Of a DNA stretch of 64,000 nt, positions 17,352 through 27,377 are shown in pieces (the first letter of the stretch is position 1; each line of letters starts with the position of its first letter). The stretch comes from Devosia sp. 1566 (lineage in GTDB: Bacteria > Pseudomonadota > Alphaproteobacteria > Rhizobiales > Devosiaceae), in assembly GCF_004005995.1 (NCBI RefSeq), contig NZ_CP034767.1:1736001-1800000 (forward strand), read 5' to 3'. The position numbers and the translations under genes are program-made. The notes below the pieces were generated by a model. It was not told the DNA's origin. It did no database searches and saw nothing but the letters and a program-made list of their open reading frames with translations.

Positions 17352-18386
17352 ATGGGGTTTTCGCGCTATTTACAACCGAGTCGGCGGCAGGTGTTGCTGG
17401 CCGGGATTGCCGGTCTGGGATTGAGCCTGCTGCCGCGAGGGGCCTGGGCGCAGGGAACGGGTAAGACCGCAATCACCCAAGCCTTCGGCTGGATCTCCAA
17501 TGTGGAATATGCCGGCTTCTGGACGGCGCTTGAGCAGGGCTATTTCGCCGAGGAAGGGATCGAGGCGGACTTCCTGGCTGGCGGCCCCAACGCCCCCGAT
17601 GTGCTGGTCTCGCTCGCAGCTGACAGCGCCCAGATCAGCAATGCCAACTGGCTGCCGGTGCTCGATGCTATCGAAAAGGGCAATGACTTCGTGGTGCTCG
17701 GCGCCATGTGGCAAAAGAGCCCCGCGGCCCTGATATCGCTGGCAGCCAAGCCCGTGCGCGAGGCCAAGGATCTGGTGGGGGCGCGGATCCTCGCGCAGAA
17801 CCCCACAGACAAGCTGATCATCGACGCCATTCTGGGCAATGCCGGACTGCCGCTGGACTATGAGATCATGCCGACCGGGTTTTCGCCCGAGCCGCTCCTG
17901 TCGGGCGATGGCGATGTGTATTTCGCCTTTGCGACCAATCAGCCGATCACGCTGGAAAATCTGGGCCTGGTGCAGGGCACCGATTTTTTCGTGACGCTGA
18001 TGGATGACCTTGGCTACCAGGTCAAGCAGGCGCTGATGGTGACCAAGAAGTCGTTTCTGGCCGAGAACCGGCCGGCGATGGTGGGCTATATCAGGGCGCT
18101 GATCCGCGGCTGGGATTATGCCTTTGCCAATCCCCAATATGCGCCAGAGATCGTAGTGGACAAATATGGCGCCGATCTGGGGCTCGACCTCGCCCAGCAG
18201 CAGCGCCAGATGGAGCTGCAGATCCCGCTGATCAAGCCGGACGGCGAGGGCAAGCTGTTCTGGTTCGACCCCGCGGTGATCGAGGGGGCGATGACGGATG
18301 CAGCAGTGGCGGCGGGCCGCAAAGTGCCGCCCCTTGCCGAGCTGGTGGATATGAGCGTGCTCGAAGAAGCGCACGCCACGCTCTGA
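17352..18386 (+). CDS. NMT1/THI5-like ABC substrate-binding protein 1
   Basis: Periplasmic binding protein of 344 aa. The leader has a twin-arginine-like motif SRRQVLLAG followed by a hydrophobic stretch and GAWAQ, so Tat export is possible. The mature protein begins with AFGWISNVEYAGFWTALEQG and YFAEEGIEADFLAGGPNAPD, like pyrimidine-precursor and nitrate-type receptors, but lacks the CCCFGFCG motif of yeast THI5. ATG 17352 has AAGGAG 8 nt upstream. It is first gene of the operon and about half identical to the next gene. The ligand is unknown; a nucleobase or pyrimidine-like compound is inferred from the enzymes downstream. Confidence 0.88.
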   Translation: MGFSRYLQPSRRQVLLAGIAGLGLSLLPRGAWAQGTGKTAITQAFGWISNVEYAGFWTALEQGYFAEEGIEADFLAGGPNAPDVLVSLAADSAQISNANWLPVLDAIEKGNDFVVLGAMWQKSPAALISLAAKPVREAKDLVGARILAQNPTDKLIIDAILGNAGLPLDYEIMPTGFSPEPLLSGDGDVYFAFATNQPITLENLGLVQGTDFFVTLMDDLGYQVKQALMVTKKSFLAENRPAMVGYIRALIRGWDYAFANPQYAPEIVVDKYGADLGLDLAQQQRQMELQIPLIKPDGEGKLFWFDPAVIEGAMTDAAVAAGRKVPPLAELVDMSVLEEAHATL

Positions 18387-18482
18387 GTTTCTGAGAGCCT
18401 CCCCATCTCTTGGTTCCATCCCGCGCCGTGGCGGGGTGGCTGGTTCAACGCGCCCATGCGCAGCCCTTTGGAGTGTGCCGAT

Positions 18483-19502
18483 ATGCTGAGACGCCAACTG
18501 CTTGCATCCGCTGCCGGGGGTCTGTTGGCCTCGGCCTTGTTGCCGCGCTTTGCCATGGCGCAGGCGAGCACGCCGTTGCGCGTGCAACTCGGCTGGATCG
18601 CCAATGTGGAATATGGCGACCACTGGATTGCGCTGGAAAATGGGTTGTTCAGCCAGGCGGGGCTGGATGTGACGGTGAGCCCGGGCGGGCCCAATGCACC
18701 CGATCCGTTGACCCTGATTGCGGCGGGCAATGCCGAGATCGGTTACACCAGCTGGCTGCCATTTCTGGATGCGGTGGGGCGCGGCAATGATTTCGTGCTG
18801 ATCACAGCGCGCCAGCAGACTTCGCCCTTGGGGATCATTTCGCTGGCGGCCAAGCCGATTTTAACGGCCCAAGACATTGTGGGTTCGCGGATCTTGGCGC
18901 AGGGCCCGGCGGAAGAAACCGCCATCCAGGCGACGTTGGGCTTGGCGGGGCTCGACCCGGAGAGCTGGACCATGGTGCCCGCCGGGTTTTCGCCCGAGCC
19001 GCTGGTGGCAGGGGATGGCGAGGGTTACACCGCCTTTGCGGTGAACCAGACCATTACGCTCGAAAACATGGGCCTGGTGCCAGAGAAGGACTTCTTTTTC
19101 CGCTCCTTTGATCAACTGGGCTTTCCCTCCTATGCGGGGCTGGGCTTTGTGTCGCGGGCGTTTCTCGAGGCCAACCGGCCGGCGATCGTGGCCTATCTCG
19201 CTGCATTGATGCAGGCGTTCCAGGTCAATGAGGCGGATCTGACGCTGGCGCCCAAGCTGGCGGTGGAGAAATACGGCGCCGATTTCGGGCTCGAATTGGC
19301 CCAGCAGACCCGACAGAACGAGCTGCAGCTTCCCTTTATGCGACCGGGCGGCGATCCGGCTTATCCGGTCTACGGGCTCGACAAGGCCAAGATGGCGGGC
19401 CCGATGTATGACGCGGCACGCGCAACCGGGCGCACCGAACTCCCCCCCATTGACGATATCGTCGACACCAGCCTCGCCCAGGAAGCGCTGGCTTCGCTCT
19501 GA
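18483..19502 (+). CDS. NMT1/THI5-like ABC substrate-binding protein 2 (tandem paralogue)
   Basis: Periplasmic receptor of 339 aa, clearly a duplicate of its neighbour: LGWIANVEYGDHWIALENG, GGPNAPDPLTLIAAGNAEIG, GFSPEPLVAGDGEGY and NQTITLENMGLV align without gaps to the first copy. The leader MLRRQLLASAAGG to FAMAQ also begins with a paired arginine. The pocket-lining stretch differs (SWLPFLDAVGRGNDFVLIT versus NWLPVLDAIEKGNDFVVLG), suggesting a second ligand. ATG 18483 is preceded by TTTGGAG. Both receptors probably feed the one permease/ATPase set downstream. Confidence 0.88.
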   Translation: MLRRQLLASAAGGLLASALLPRFAMAQASTPLRVQLGWIANVEYGDHWIALENGLFSQAGLDVTVSPGGPNAPDPLTLIAAGNAEIGYTSWLPFLDAVGRGNDFVLITARQQTSPLGIISLAAKPILTAQDIVGSRILAQGPAEETAIQATLGLAGLDPESWTMVPAGFSPEPLVAGDGEGYTAFAVNQTITLENMGLVPEKDFFFRSFDQLGFPSYAGLGFVSRAFLEANRPAIVAYLAALMQAFQVNEADLTLAPKLAVEKYGADFGLELAQQTRQNELQLPFMRPGGDPAYPVYGLDKAKMAGPMYDAARATGRTELPPIDDIVDTSLAQEALASL

Positions 19503-19528
19503 CCTGTTTATCCCAAGGAGATCACCCC

Positions 19529-20937
19529 ATGACCCCAGACAACTTCACCACCAAGGGCGAGCCGCAGCTGGTGGATGTGGTGGTGACCGGCGCCGAGATC
19601 GTGACCCTCGATGCCGAAAATCGGGTGATCAGCGATGGCACGATCGCGGTGGATGGGGGGCGGATCGTCTTTTTGGGTGAGGGGGAAGGGGGGCGAGCCT
19701 ATCGGGGGCGCACCACCATCGATGCACGAGGGCGGATCGCCATGCCCGGGCTGATCGATGCGCATTTCCATACCGGGCAGCAATTGCTGCGAGGAAAGCT
19801 GCAGGCGATTGCCAGGAAGCGTCCACTCAAGCTGCCGGTGTGGAAGAACTACCTGATCCCGTTCGAGAGCTGCCTCGAGCCCGAGGATGTGTATTTGTCG
19901 GGGCTCGTCGCCTACACCAACATGATCCAGGTCGGCACGACCTGTTTCGCGGAAGCGGGCGGACCGCATCCCGACGAGATGGGACGGGCGGCCATGGATG
20001 TGGGCATCCGGGGTTTCGTGTCGCTGTCGACGGTGAACCAAAGTGAAAACATCGGCGCGGAAGTGCCGGCCAATATGTTGATGACGCATGACCAGGCGCT
20101 GGAGCGCAATGTGGCGCTGGTGGAGCGCTGGCAGAGCAATGAGCGGGTGAAGGCCTGGCTGAGCCTGCGGCAGGTGATCGTGTGCTCGCCCGAGTTGATC
20201 CGCGATATCTCGCAGGCTTCGCGGGACCTGGCGGTGAAGATCCATACCCATTTGTGTGAGGGCAGCTATGAGATCGACTATACGCTCGAAAAATTCGGGC
20301 TGCGGCCGACCGAGTGGCTCGAGACCATGCAGGTGCTGGACCACAACCTGCATTGCGCCCATTCGGTGCTGCTCTCGCCCAAGGAAGTTGATCTTTACGA
20401 AAAGTACCAGCTCTCGGCCTGTCATTGCGGCTTCAACAATTATTCCATCGGCCATCCCCGGCTGATCGAAATGTGGAAGCGCGGCATCGCCATCGGGCTG
20501 GGCACGGACGGGCCGGGTTCGGCGGGGACGCTCGATCTGTTCCAGGTGGCGCATGTGGCGCGCGTGGGTCAGCAGGCGGTCAATTCAGCCGTGTTCCACC
20601 AGCGCGAGCCGATTTCCTCCGAAGAACTGCTGCGGATCGCGACGCATGGCGGGGCGCGGGCGCTGGGGATCTTCGATGAGGTGGGGAGCCTCGAAGTGGG
20701 CAAAAAGGCCGACCTCCTGCTTTGCGACACCTCGCATATGGATCATGCGCCGATCTATGACCCGCTGTTTGTTGCGGCTTCGATCCTGGTCGGCCGGGAC
20801 GTGGAAACGGTTGTTGTGGATGGCAAGGTGGTGATGCAGGACCGCGCCATGCTGGGGATCGACCAGGAAGCGATCCGCGCCAAGCTCAAGGAGCGCCTGC
20901 CAGTGATTTCGGAACGGTTCGAGCGGCTGGTGGCGTG

Positions 20938-20938
<1 letters not shown>
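19529..20938 (+). CDS. Amidohydrolase-superfamily deaminase/chlorohydrolase-like metalloenzyme
   Basis: Cytoplasmic metal-dependent hydrolase of 469 aa in the TrzN/AtzA/guanine-deaminase/S-adenosylhomocysteine-deaminase group. The first metal ligands are His79 and His81 in MPGLIDAHFHTG. Later ligands are in KIHTHLCEGSYEID and LHCAHSVLLSPKEVD, and the final aspartate is in IGLGTDGPGSAG. The C-terminal strand ADLLLCDTS follows the usual GKKADLL pattern. AAGGAG precedes ATG 19529 by 7 nt. Its stop overlaps the ATPase start (TGATG). It probably removes an amino or similar group from an imported ring compound; the substrate is not determinable here. Confidence 0.9.
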
Positions 20939-21728
<790 letters not shown>

Positions 21729-21729
<1 letters not shown>

Positions 21730-22487
21730 TGCGCATCTCGATGGAAAAGCTGCAGTCGATCGTGCTGGGCGCCGTCGGCATCCTGCTGTTCCTGAGCCTC
21801 TGGGAAGTAATCGGGGTTAACCGGTTGGCAGGGCTGACTTGGCCGCCGCTGAGTACGGTCCTCGTGTTCATGTTTGATCCCTCGCGCCAAGCGCTGTTTT
21901 TGCGCGCCATGGCGGCGAGCTTTTCCATGGTGGCGGCGGGCTATGCGCTAGGGACGCTGATCGGCGTTCTGACCGCAGGGCTCGTGCATGTGGTGCCGGT
22001 GTTGCGGCCGGGTCTCGACCGGCTCGCCGGGGTGATCCACGCCATTCCCGCCATTGCGCTGGCGCCCTTGTTTATCGTGCTGCTCGACCGGGAACTGACC
22101 GGGATGGCGATCGCAACGCTCAATGTGTTCTTTGTGCTTTATGTCGCGACCACATCGGGACTGGCCAATTCCACGGTGACGCACCGGGACCTCTTCCAGG
22201 TGCTGGGCTCCTCGCCATTGACGCGCCTATTGCGCCTCGATTTGCCTGCCGCACTACCGGCTATGGTGAGTGGGCTGAAATTTGCCATTCCTGCCGCTTT
22301 CATCGGCGCGATCCTCGGCGAATGGTTTGGCTCCTCGCGCGGGCTGGGGCTGCTCATGGTCAGCGCGATGCAGAACTTCCAGATCCCGCTCCTGTGGAGC
22401 GCGGTATTTATTGCCTCGGCGGCTTCGCTTCTGGCTTTTGGAGCGATGAGCCTGCTCGAGCGCTTTGTTTATGGGCGATACGCATGA
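21729..22487 (+). CDS. ABC transporter permease (SsuC-like), subunit 1
   Basis: Inner-membrane permease of 252 aa with six hydrophobic helices. The cytoplasmic coupling loop is QVLGSSPLTRLLRLDLPAAL, followed by GLKFAIPAAFIGAILGEWFG. It overlaps both neighbours by a few bases. Most transporters of this class use one permease gene as a homodimer; here two different permeases follow each other, so a heterodimer is likely. Confidence 0.92.
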
Positions 22488-23257
22488 GCACATCAGCGAA
22501 ACGAAGCTTTGGCTCTACCCTGCGTATCGGCCTCTCGCGCTACTGGGGCGTCCTGGCGGTGTTGTTGGCTTGGCAGGCCTGGGTGTCGATCTCGGGCGTC
22601 AACGCCATTGTCATGCCCCAGCCCATCAATGTGCTGACAGATCTGGTCACCAATCCGATGGTGTACATCACCAATGGCGGGCAAACCCTGATACTTGCCG
22701 CCCTGGGGCTGGTGCTGGGCATGTTCCTGGGCACGATTGTTGCGGTGCTGGCCTGGACCTCGCGGCTGCTGAACGGGATCCTCGTGCCATTGGGGCTGAT
22801 CTTTTCTTCGGTGCCCGTAGTGGCGCTGATCCCGGTGCTGGCGCGCCTCCTCGGCTATGACCTCAAAACCGTGCTCGCCATTGTGGTGATCATCTCGTTT
22901 TTCCCGGCCTTTGTGTTCACCTCGGCCGGGCTCAAGGCACTGCCGCCCGGGAGCGATGATCTGTTCAAGGTCCTCGGGGCTTCGCGTCTGACGCGGTTTT
23001 TCCACCTGGTGCTGCCTTCGGCCGTGCCCAACTGGATGATCGCGCTGCGCCTGGCCGCGCCGCCCTCAGTGCTGTCGGCCATGGTGGCCGAATTCCTGAT
23101 GGGCTCGAGCGGGCTTGGCTACCTGTTCCGCTCGGCGGCCAGTGATTTCCAGACGGAGCGGGCCTTTGGCACCAGTGTCGTGGCCACCGTGATTTCGGTG
23201 CTGTGCTTTACCGCGGCCCTTGGGGCAGAGCGGCGCGTCAACAACAGATGGAAGTGA
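22484..23257 (+). CDS. ABC transporter permease (SsuC-like), subunit 2
   Basis: Inner-membrane permease of 257 aa with six helices. Its coupling loop KVLGASRLTRFFHLVLPSAV and the segment IALRLAAPPSVLSAMVAEFL match the same family as subunit 1 but the proteins are well diverged. ATG 22484 overlaps the upstream stop (ATGA). AVPNWMIAL shows the usual pattern after the coupling helix. Likely partner of the preceding permease. Confidence 0.92.
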   Translation: MSTSAKRSFGSTLRIGLSRYWGVLAVLLAWQAWVSISGVNAIVMPQPINVLTDLVTNPMVYITNGGQTLILAALGLVLGMFLGTIVAVLAWTSRLLNGILVPLGLIFSSVPVVALIPVLARLLGYDLKTVLAIVVIISFFPAFVFTSAGLKALPPGSDDLFKVLGASRLTRFFHLVLPSAVPNWMIALRLAAPPSVLSAMVAEFLMGSSGLGYLFRSAASDFQTERAFGTSVVATVISVLCFTAALGAERRVNNRWK

Positions 23258-23262
23258 GCGCA

Positions 23263-23565
23263 ATGAACGAAGATCTCGAACATCTCATCCCCGCCATCGC
23301 CACGGTGCAGGTGGACAATGAGCGGGTCAGGGCCACCCGCTACCACTTTGCGCCGGGATCGGAGACCGGCTGGCACAAGCATGGCCATGACTATGTTGTC
23401 GTGCCCACACTGGCTGGAACGCTGACCATCGTGGAACTCGATGGCAGCCGGCGCGAGGTCGCCTACCAGGTGGGGGAAAGCTATGGGCGAGTGCTGGGGG
23501 CCGAGCACAACGTGGTCAACCTTTCCGACAGCCCCGTCGAATTTGTTGAAATCGAACTGAAATAG
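23263..23565 (+). CDS. Small single-domain cupin
   Basis: Protein of 100 aa forming one cupin barrel. Motif 1 is HFAPGSETGWHKHGHDYVVV, with the metal-binding histidines and a tyrosine where glutamate often stands. Motif 2 is weak (GAEHNVVNLSDSP), with one histidine. It could be a metal-dependent isomerase or dioxygenase, or a ligand-binding accessory protein. It sits 6 bp after the permease and 11 bp before the RarA-C-like gene, so it belongs to the operon. Confidence 0.85.
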   Translation: MNEDLEHLIPAIATVQVDNERVRATRYHFAPGSETGWHKHGHDYVVVPTLAGTLTIVELDGSRREVAYQVGESYGRVLGAEHNVVNLSDSPVEFVEIELK

Positions 23566-23576
23566 GTTGTTTGCCG

Positions 23577-24158
23577 ATGTCCAAAGTCACCTTGCCTCCT
23601 GATCCCTGGCAGAACGTCAAGACCCAGCACGGCATCCCTGCCGATGAGGTGATCTCGGGCCTGCAGAAATGCCTCCGGCGCGGCATGGCTGAGACGGCAC
23701 TCCTGCTGGCCTATGAGATGTATGTGACCAGCCCCGAGATGGAGGAAATGCTGTGGTCGCGCTTGTGCGTGATCGCAGTGGAGGATGTGGGGGCGGGCAA
23801 TCTGAACCTGCCGGTGCTGGTGGATACGCTTTATCGCACCCATCAGCGCTATCCGCGTCCGATCGGCGACAGGTTTCTATTTGCCGCCCATGCCATCCGG
23901 CTGATCGCCGAAAGCCCCAAGGACCGCACCACCGACGACATGGTCAATTTCGCGCGGCTGGAAAACGTCGTGCGCAACAAGGCGCCCGAAGTGCCCGACT
24001 TCGCCATCGACATGCATACCAAGCGCGGCTGGGAAATGGGCCGCGGCTACGAGCATTTCATGACTGAAGCGTCGCGCGTCGAGAACCGGATCGAAACCGG
24101 CGACACCTCTTATCGCGACCGCATCATGGCAGCCATTGCGGCGGGCGAGTTGTCCTGA
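23577..24158 (+). CDS. Stand-alone protein resembling the C-terminal domain of RarA/MgsA
   Basis: Helical protein of 193 aa. SGLQKCLRRGMAETALLLAY followed by LWSRLCVIAVEDVGAGN resembles the RarA/WRNIP1 C-terminal tetramerisation domain (DPDAALYWLARM, RRLVIxASEDIGxAD), and the end GWEMGRGYEHFM matches its GxGYKYPHDF-type tail. No AAA+ ATPase part is present, so it is not a recombination ATPase. Its place inside a transport/catabolism operon suggests an enzyme or scaffold role in base metabolism that has not, to my knowledge, been assigned. ATG 23577 is preferred over TTG 23571. Confidence 0.65.
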   Translation: MSKVTLPPDPWQNVKTQHGIPADEVISGLQKCLRRGMAETALLLAYEMYVTSPEMEEMLWSRLCVIAVEDVGAGNLNLPVLVDTLYRTHQRYPRPIGDRFLFAAHAIRLIAESPKDRTTDDMVNFARLENVVRNKAPEVPDFAIDMHTKRGWEMGRGYEHFMTEASRVENRIETGDTSYRDRIMAAIAAGELS

Positions 24159-24167
24159 GGGCGCGAC

Positions 24168-24743
24168 ATGAAAACGGTTTACCTGGCCGGCCCCGAGGTG
24201 TTTTTTCCGGACGGGGCAGCAATCACCGCGGCCAAACGCGAGCTGACCCGCAGCTATGGCTTTGTGCCCCAAATCTGGAACGAGGAGCGGGACTGGCCCA
24301 GCGACAAGTTCGAGATCGGTGTGTTCATCGCTCGGGGCAATGAAGCGGTGATGAGCGGCAGCGACTTCATTATCGCCAACATGACCCCGTTCCGGGGCAT
24401 CAGCGCCGATGTGGGCACGGCCTATGAAATCGGCTTCATGTGCGCGCAAGGCAAGCCCGCCTTTGGCTACACCAATGATGGCAGGTTTTATGGGCAGCGC
24501 GCCGCCGAAGATTTCTACGGCGGCAAGGTGGCGCCGGATGCCAAGGGCGTGACCCGCGGGCCGGACGGGCAGATGGTGGAAGACCATGCCATGTCCGACA
24601 ATCTGATGCTGGATGGGGGCATGCATTTGCGCGGCGGGCTAGTGGCGCGGCCGCCGGCAGGCACGGTGCTGCCCTTTGGCAATCTCAGCGTGTTTGAGGC
24701 GTGCCTGGCGGCCGCCAAGCGCTTTTTCGGGACGGCTAGCTGA
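24168..24743 (+). CDS. Nucleoside 2-deoxyribosyltransferase-family protein
   Basis: Protein of 191 aa. The fold opening VYLAGPEVFFPDG, the central NMTPFRGISADVGTAYEIGF with the conserved Asp and Glu, and the late MSDNLMLDGGMHLRGG are typical of the PF05014 family. Members exchange the base of deoxynucleosides or hydrolyse N-glycosidic bonds of nucleotides. The combination with a nucleoside hydrolase, deaminase and amidase is the main reason to call this region a nucleoside-type module. ATG 24168 lies 9 bp after the previous stop, and its stop overlaps the amidase start (TGATG). Confidence 0.88.
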   Translation: MKTVYLAGPEVFFPDGAAITAAKRELTRSYGFVPQIWNEERDWPSDKFEIGVFIARGNEAVMSGSDFIIANMTPFRGISADVGTAYEIGFMCAQGKPAFGYTNDGRFYGQRAAEDFYGGKVAPDAKGVTRGPDGQMVEDHAMSDNLMLDGGMHLRGGLVARPPAGTVLPFGNLSVFEACLAAAKRFFGTAS

Positions 24744-26143
24744 TGGCGCCTGATGCCACGGCGCTGAGCGCGGAGCTGGCCACAGGTCGGGTATCGGCGG
24801 TGGAGTTGGTGGAGCAGAGCATTGCCGCCATCAAGGCTGGCGATGGCGTGCTCAATGCCGTGGTGGTGCGCGACTTCGAGCGGGCGCGGGCCGCGGCTGA
24901 GCAGGCCGACCGGTGCCTCGCAGCGGGCGAGCGGCTGCCGCTGCTGGGCGTGCCGATCACCATCAAGGAAAGCTTTGATGTGGAGGGGCTGCCCACCAGC
25001 TGGGGGCTGGAGGCTTTTCGCGGCGCGGTGGCGCGCGAGGACGCGGTAGCGGTGGCCCGGCTGCGCGCCGCCGGCGCGGTGATCCTCGGAAAAACCAACG
25101 TGTCCCAGGGCTTGGATGGCTGGAATGCCGATAACCCGGTTTATGGCCGGACGGGCAATCCGGTGCGGGCAGGGTTGTCGCCGGGCGGTTCGTCTTCGGG
25201 GGCAGCGGCGGCGGTGTCGGCGGGTTATGTGCCGCTCGATATCGGCTCTGATCTGGGGGGCTCCATCCGCGGGCCGGCGCAGTTTTGCGGCATCTGGGGC
25301 CATGTGGCGAGCATGGGGCTGATCCCCTTGCGCGGGCATGCGCTGGCTGGGCGCAAGGCGCGGTTCGACCTTTCCTGTCCGGGGCCACTGGCGCGGAGCG
25401 CGCGGGATCTTGAGTTGGGGCTCACGGTCATGGCGGGGCCCGATGCCGATGAGGCAGTGGGATATACGCTGACGCTGCCGCCGCCAAGGGTGGAGAAACT
25501 AAGCGAGTTGCGGGTCCTGGTGCTGGAGGAGCATCCGATGGTGCCCACCGACCCCGAAGTGCGGGCAGGGGTGGCGCTGGCGGCGGAACTGCTCGGGCGG
25601 GCAGGGGCGAAGGTGCGGCGCGCCGAGGGCGTGATGCCCGATGTGGAGGAGGCGACGCAGATTTATCTGCGGCTGCTTGGGGGCGCGGTGGCGCTGGGGC
25701 AGACGGCGGAACAGTTGGCGGCGGCACGCGAAGAACTCCGGGGGCTTGATCCTGGGAGTATGGCGGCGTGGCGCATCGGCGGCATGGTGGCGAGCCATGC
25801 CGAATGGATCGAGGCCAATGAAGCGCGGGTAAAGCTGCGCTGGGCCTGGCAGGAGGTATTTCGCGATTGGGATGCGCTGATCTGCCCGCCCATGTCTGTG
25901 GCGGCGCTTGGGGAAGCGGAAGCCGCGGCGCCGAGCGTGTTGGTGGATGGCGTTGCCATGGAGCGGGGCGACAGCGTGGCCTGGACGGCGCTGGGAAATG
26001 GCGCGGCGCTGCCGGCCACGGTGATGCCGATAGGGCGCATGCGCGACGGCCGGTCCACCGGCATCCAGATCATCGGGCCTTATTTGGAAGATCGCACCAC
26101 GATCGCCATCGCAGGACTGCTGGACGTCGCGCATTGTCGGTAA
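24743..26143 (+). CDS. Amidase-signature-family hydrolase (AtzE/GatA-like)
   Basis: Amidase of 466 aa with the Ser-cisSer-Lys triad: Lys75 in GVPITIKESFD, the cis serine in SPGGSSSGAAAA (around 150) and the nucleophile Ser174 in GSDLGGSIRGPAQ. A final block MPIGRMRDGRSTGIQIIGP is the usual C-terminal motif. It cleaves an amide or carbamoyl bond, perhaps on a ring-opened product. It is not the tRNA amidotransferase subunit, since no gatB/gatC is adjacent. Last gene of the operon that begins at 17352. Confidence 0.9.
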   Translation: MAPDATALSAELATGRVSAVELVEQSIAAIKAGDGVLNAVVVRDFERARAAAEQADRCLAAGERLPLLGVPITIKESFDVEGLPTSWGLEAFRGAVAREDAVAVARLRAAGAVILGKTNVSQGLDGWNADNPVYGRTGNPVRAGLSPGGSSSGAAAAVSAGYVPLDIGSDLGGSIRGPAQFCGIWGHVASMGLIPLRGHALAGRKARFDLSCPGPLARSARDLELGLTVMAGPDADEAVGYTLTLPPPRVEKLSELRVLVLEEHPMVPTDPEVRAGVALAAELLGRAGAKVRRAEGVMPDVEEATQIYLRLLGGAVALGQTAEQLAAAREELRGLDPGSMAAWRIGGMVASHAEWIEANEARVKLRWAWQEVFRDWDALICPPMSVAALGEAEAAAPSVLVDGVAMERGDSVAWTALGNGAALPATVMPIGRMRDGRSTGIQIIGPYLEDRTTIAIAGLLDVAHCR

Positions 26144-26257
26144 AAACCGCGTTTGTGAAAGGTTGATGCAAGATAGGAGCAGTATGGTGCTCGAGCTTCA
26201 AGCAAGGCATTGATTCGCCGGTGCGATGAAGGCAGGATCCTAGACAAGGTGGAACAA

Positions 26258-27109
26258 GTGCGACACGACTTCACAAGCCGCTTGAAGCGCAAGGCATTGC
26301 TGAGCGCCCTTGTTCTATCGCCAACAGTCGCCCAGGCGGCCGACTTCGATTCTTTCGGTCCGGCCGCAACCGAGCTCGTGGCGATCGAAACGAGCAAACC
26401 TGACCTGATTTTCGAGTTCGGCCTGGGTGTCGGCACTGCCCCAATCTATCCGGGCTCGACCGAGTACGGCATGACGGTCAACCCAATCATTCGCGTTGAG
26501 CGTCTCAATATTCCCGGGCTCATTGATATCGGCGGAGAAAAGTCCGCCGGCGGTTTGCGGTTCGGTCCATCCTTTGCAGTGCAAGGGGAACGGATCAGTT
26601 CAGACCACGAGCAGCTCCTGGGACTGGACGACGTCGATACGACCTACGAGGTCGGCGGCCGAGTTGGCTACGAGTTCATTTTCAGCGACGTGCTCAGTAC
26701 AGAGCTATATGGGCAGGCACGCTACGCCTTTGGCGGTGCGGAAGGGCTCGTCGGGGAAGTGGGACTGGACGCGACGGCTCGCCTGACACCGCAGCTTGAG
26801 GTTGTGGGCGGCGTATACGCGAGCATGGCGGGCGAGGATTATGTGGACACCTATTTCGGCGTGACGGCGCCAGAGGCCATAGCGAGTGGCGGGCGTTTGG
26901 ACGCGTATGATCCTGGAGCGGGTGTAACGGCGGTTGGCGTCAAGTTGGCCGCGCGGTACGAATTGTTTTCGGATACTTTTTTCAATGCGAGTGCCGAATA
27001 TAGCAGGCTGGTGGCCGATGCTGCCGACTCTCCAGTCGTGCAACTGGGTACCGAAAACCAGTTCGTTGTTGGCGTTGGCCTGTCCAGACGATTTTCGTTC
27101 AACTATTAG
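26258..27109 (+). CDS. MipA/OmpV-family outer-membrane protein
   Basis: Outer-membrane beta-barrel of about 283 aa. A basic signal peptide (SRLKRKALLS to VAQA) is followed by FGLGVGTAPIYPGSTEYGMT and VNPIIRVERLNIPG, the MipA signature. Alternating strands lead to a C-terminal SRRFSFNY with a terminal aromatic residue, as for BAM substrates. GTG 26258 is preferred: AAGGTGGA lies 5 nt upstream, and the frame is open back to 26210. Family members are proposed murein-scaffold or porin-like proteins. It is isolated and unrelated to the operon upstream. Confidence 0.87.
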   Translation: MRHDFTSRLKRKALLSALVLSPTVAQAADFDSFGPAATELVAIETSKPDLIFEFGLGVGTAPIYPGSTEYGMTVNPIIRVERLNIPGLIDIGGEKSAGGLRFGPSFAVQGERISSDHEQLLGLDDVDTTYEVGGRVGYEFIFSDVLSTELYGQARYAFGGAEGLVGEVGLDATARLTPQLEVVGGVYASMAGEDYVDTYFGVTAPEAIASGGRLDAYDPGAGVTAVGVKLAARYELFSDTFFNASAEYSRLVADAADSPVVQLGTENQFVVGVGLSRRFSFNY

Positions 27110-27377
27110 GTGCCAGACCAAGATTGGGGAATCCGTCGCCCTCGCACCTGCGCAGCAGGCACTAGGTCCATCAGACCTGCCTATCCGGGCGCGTGCCGCC
27201 ATAAGGGCAGGGTGCTCGCTACCGCCCGATCAAGCCCACGTCAGGAAAGCCTGATTGGGCTCCGACCAGCGGAGTAAGGCGTGCCAACATAAGACATGTT
27301 GCGGCGTACGTTCTGGTCATCTGCCCGCGGTCGCTCTAGTCTCGGAAAGACGGAGGCGGAACGGAGCGGGGCTGATT
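27110..27377. other. Intergenic stretch before the PCMT-like gene
   Basis: No gene found. AACAT at 27286-27290 and ATGTT at 27296-27300 form a short palindrome about 80 bp before the methyltransferase start. No terminator for the MipA gene is obvious. Confidence 0.35.
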
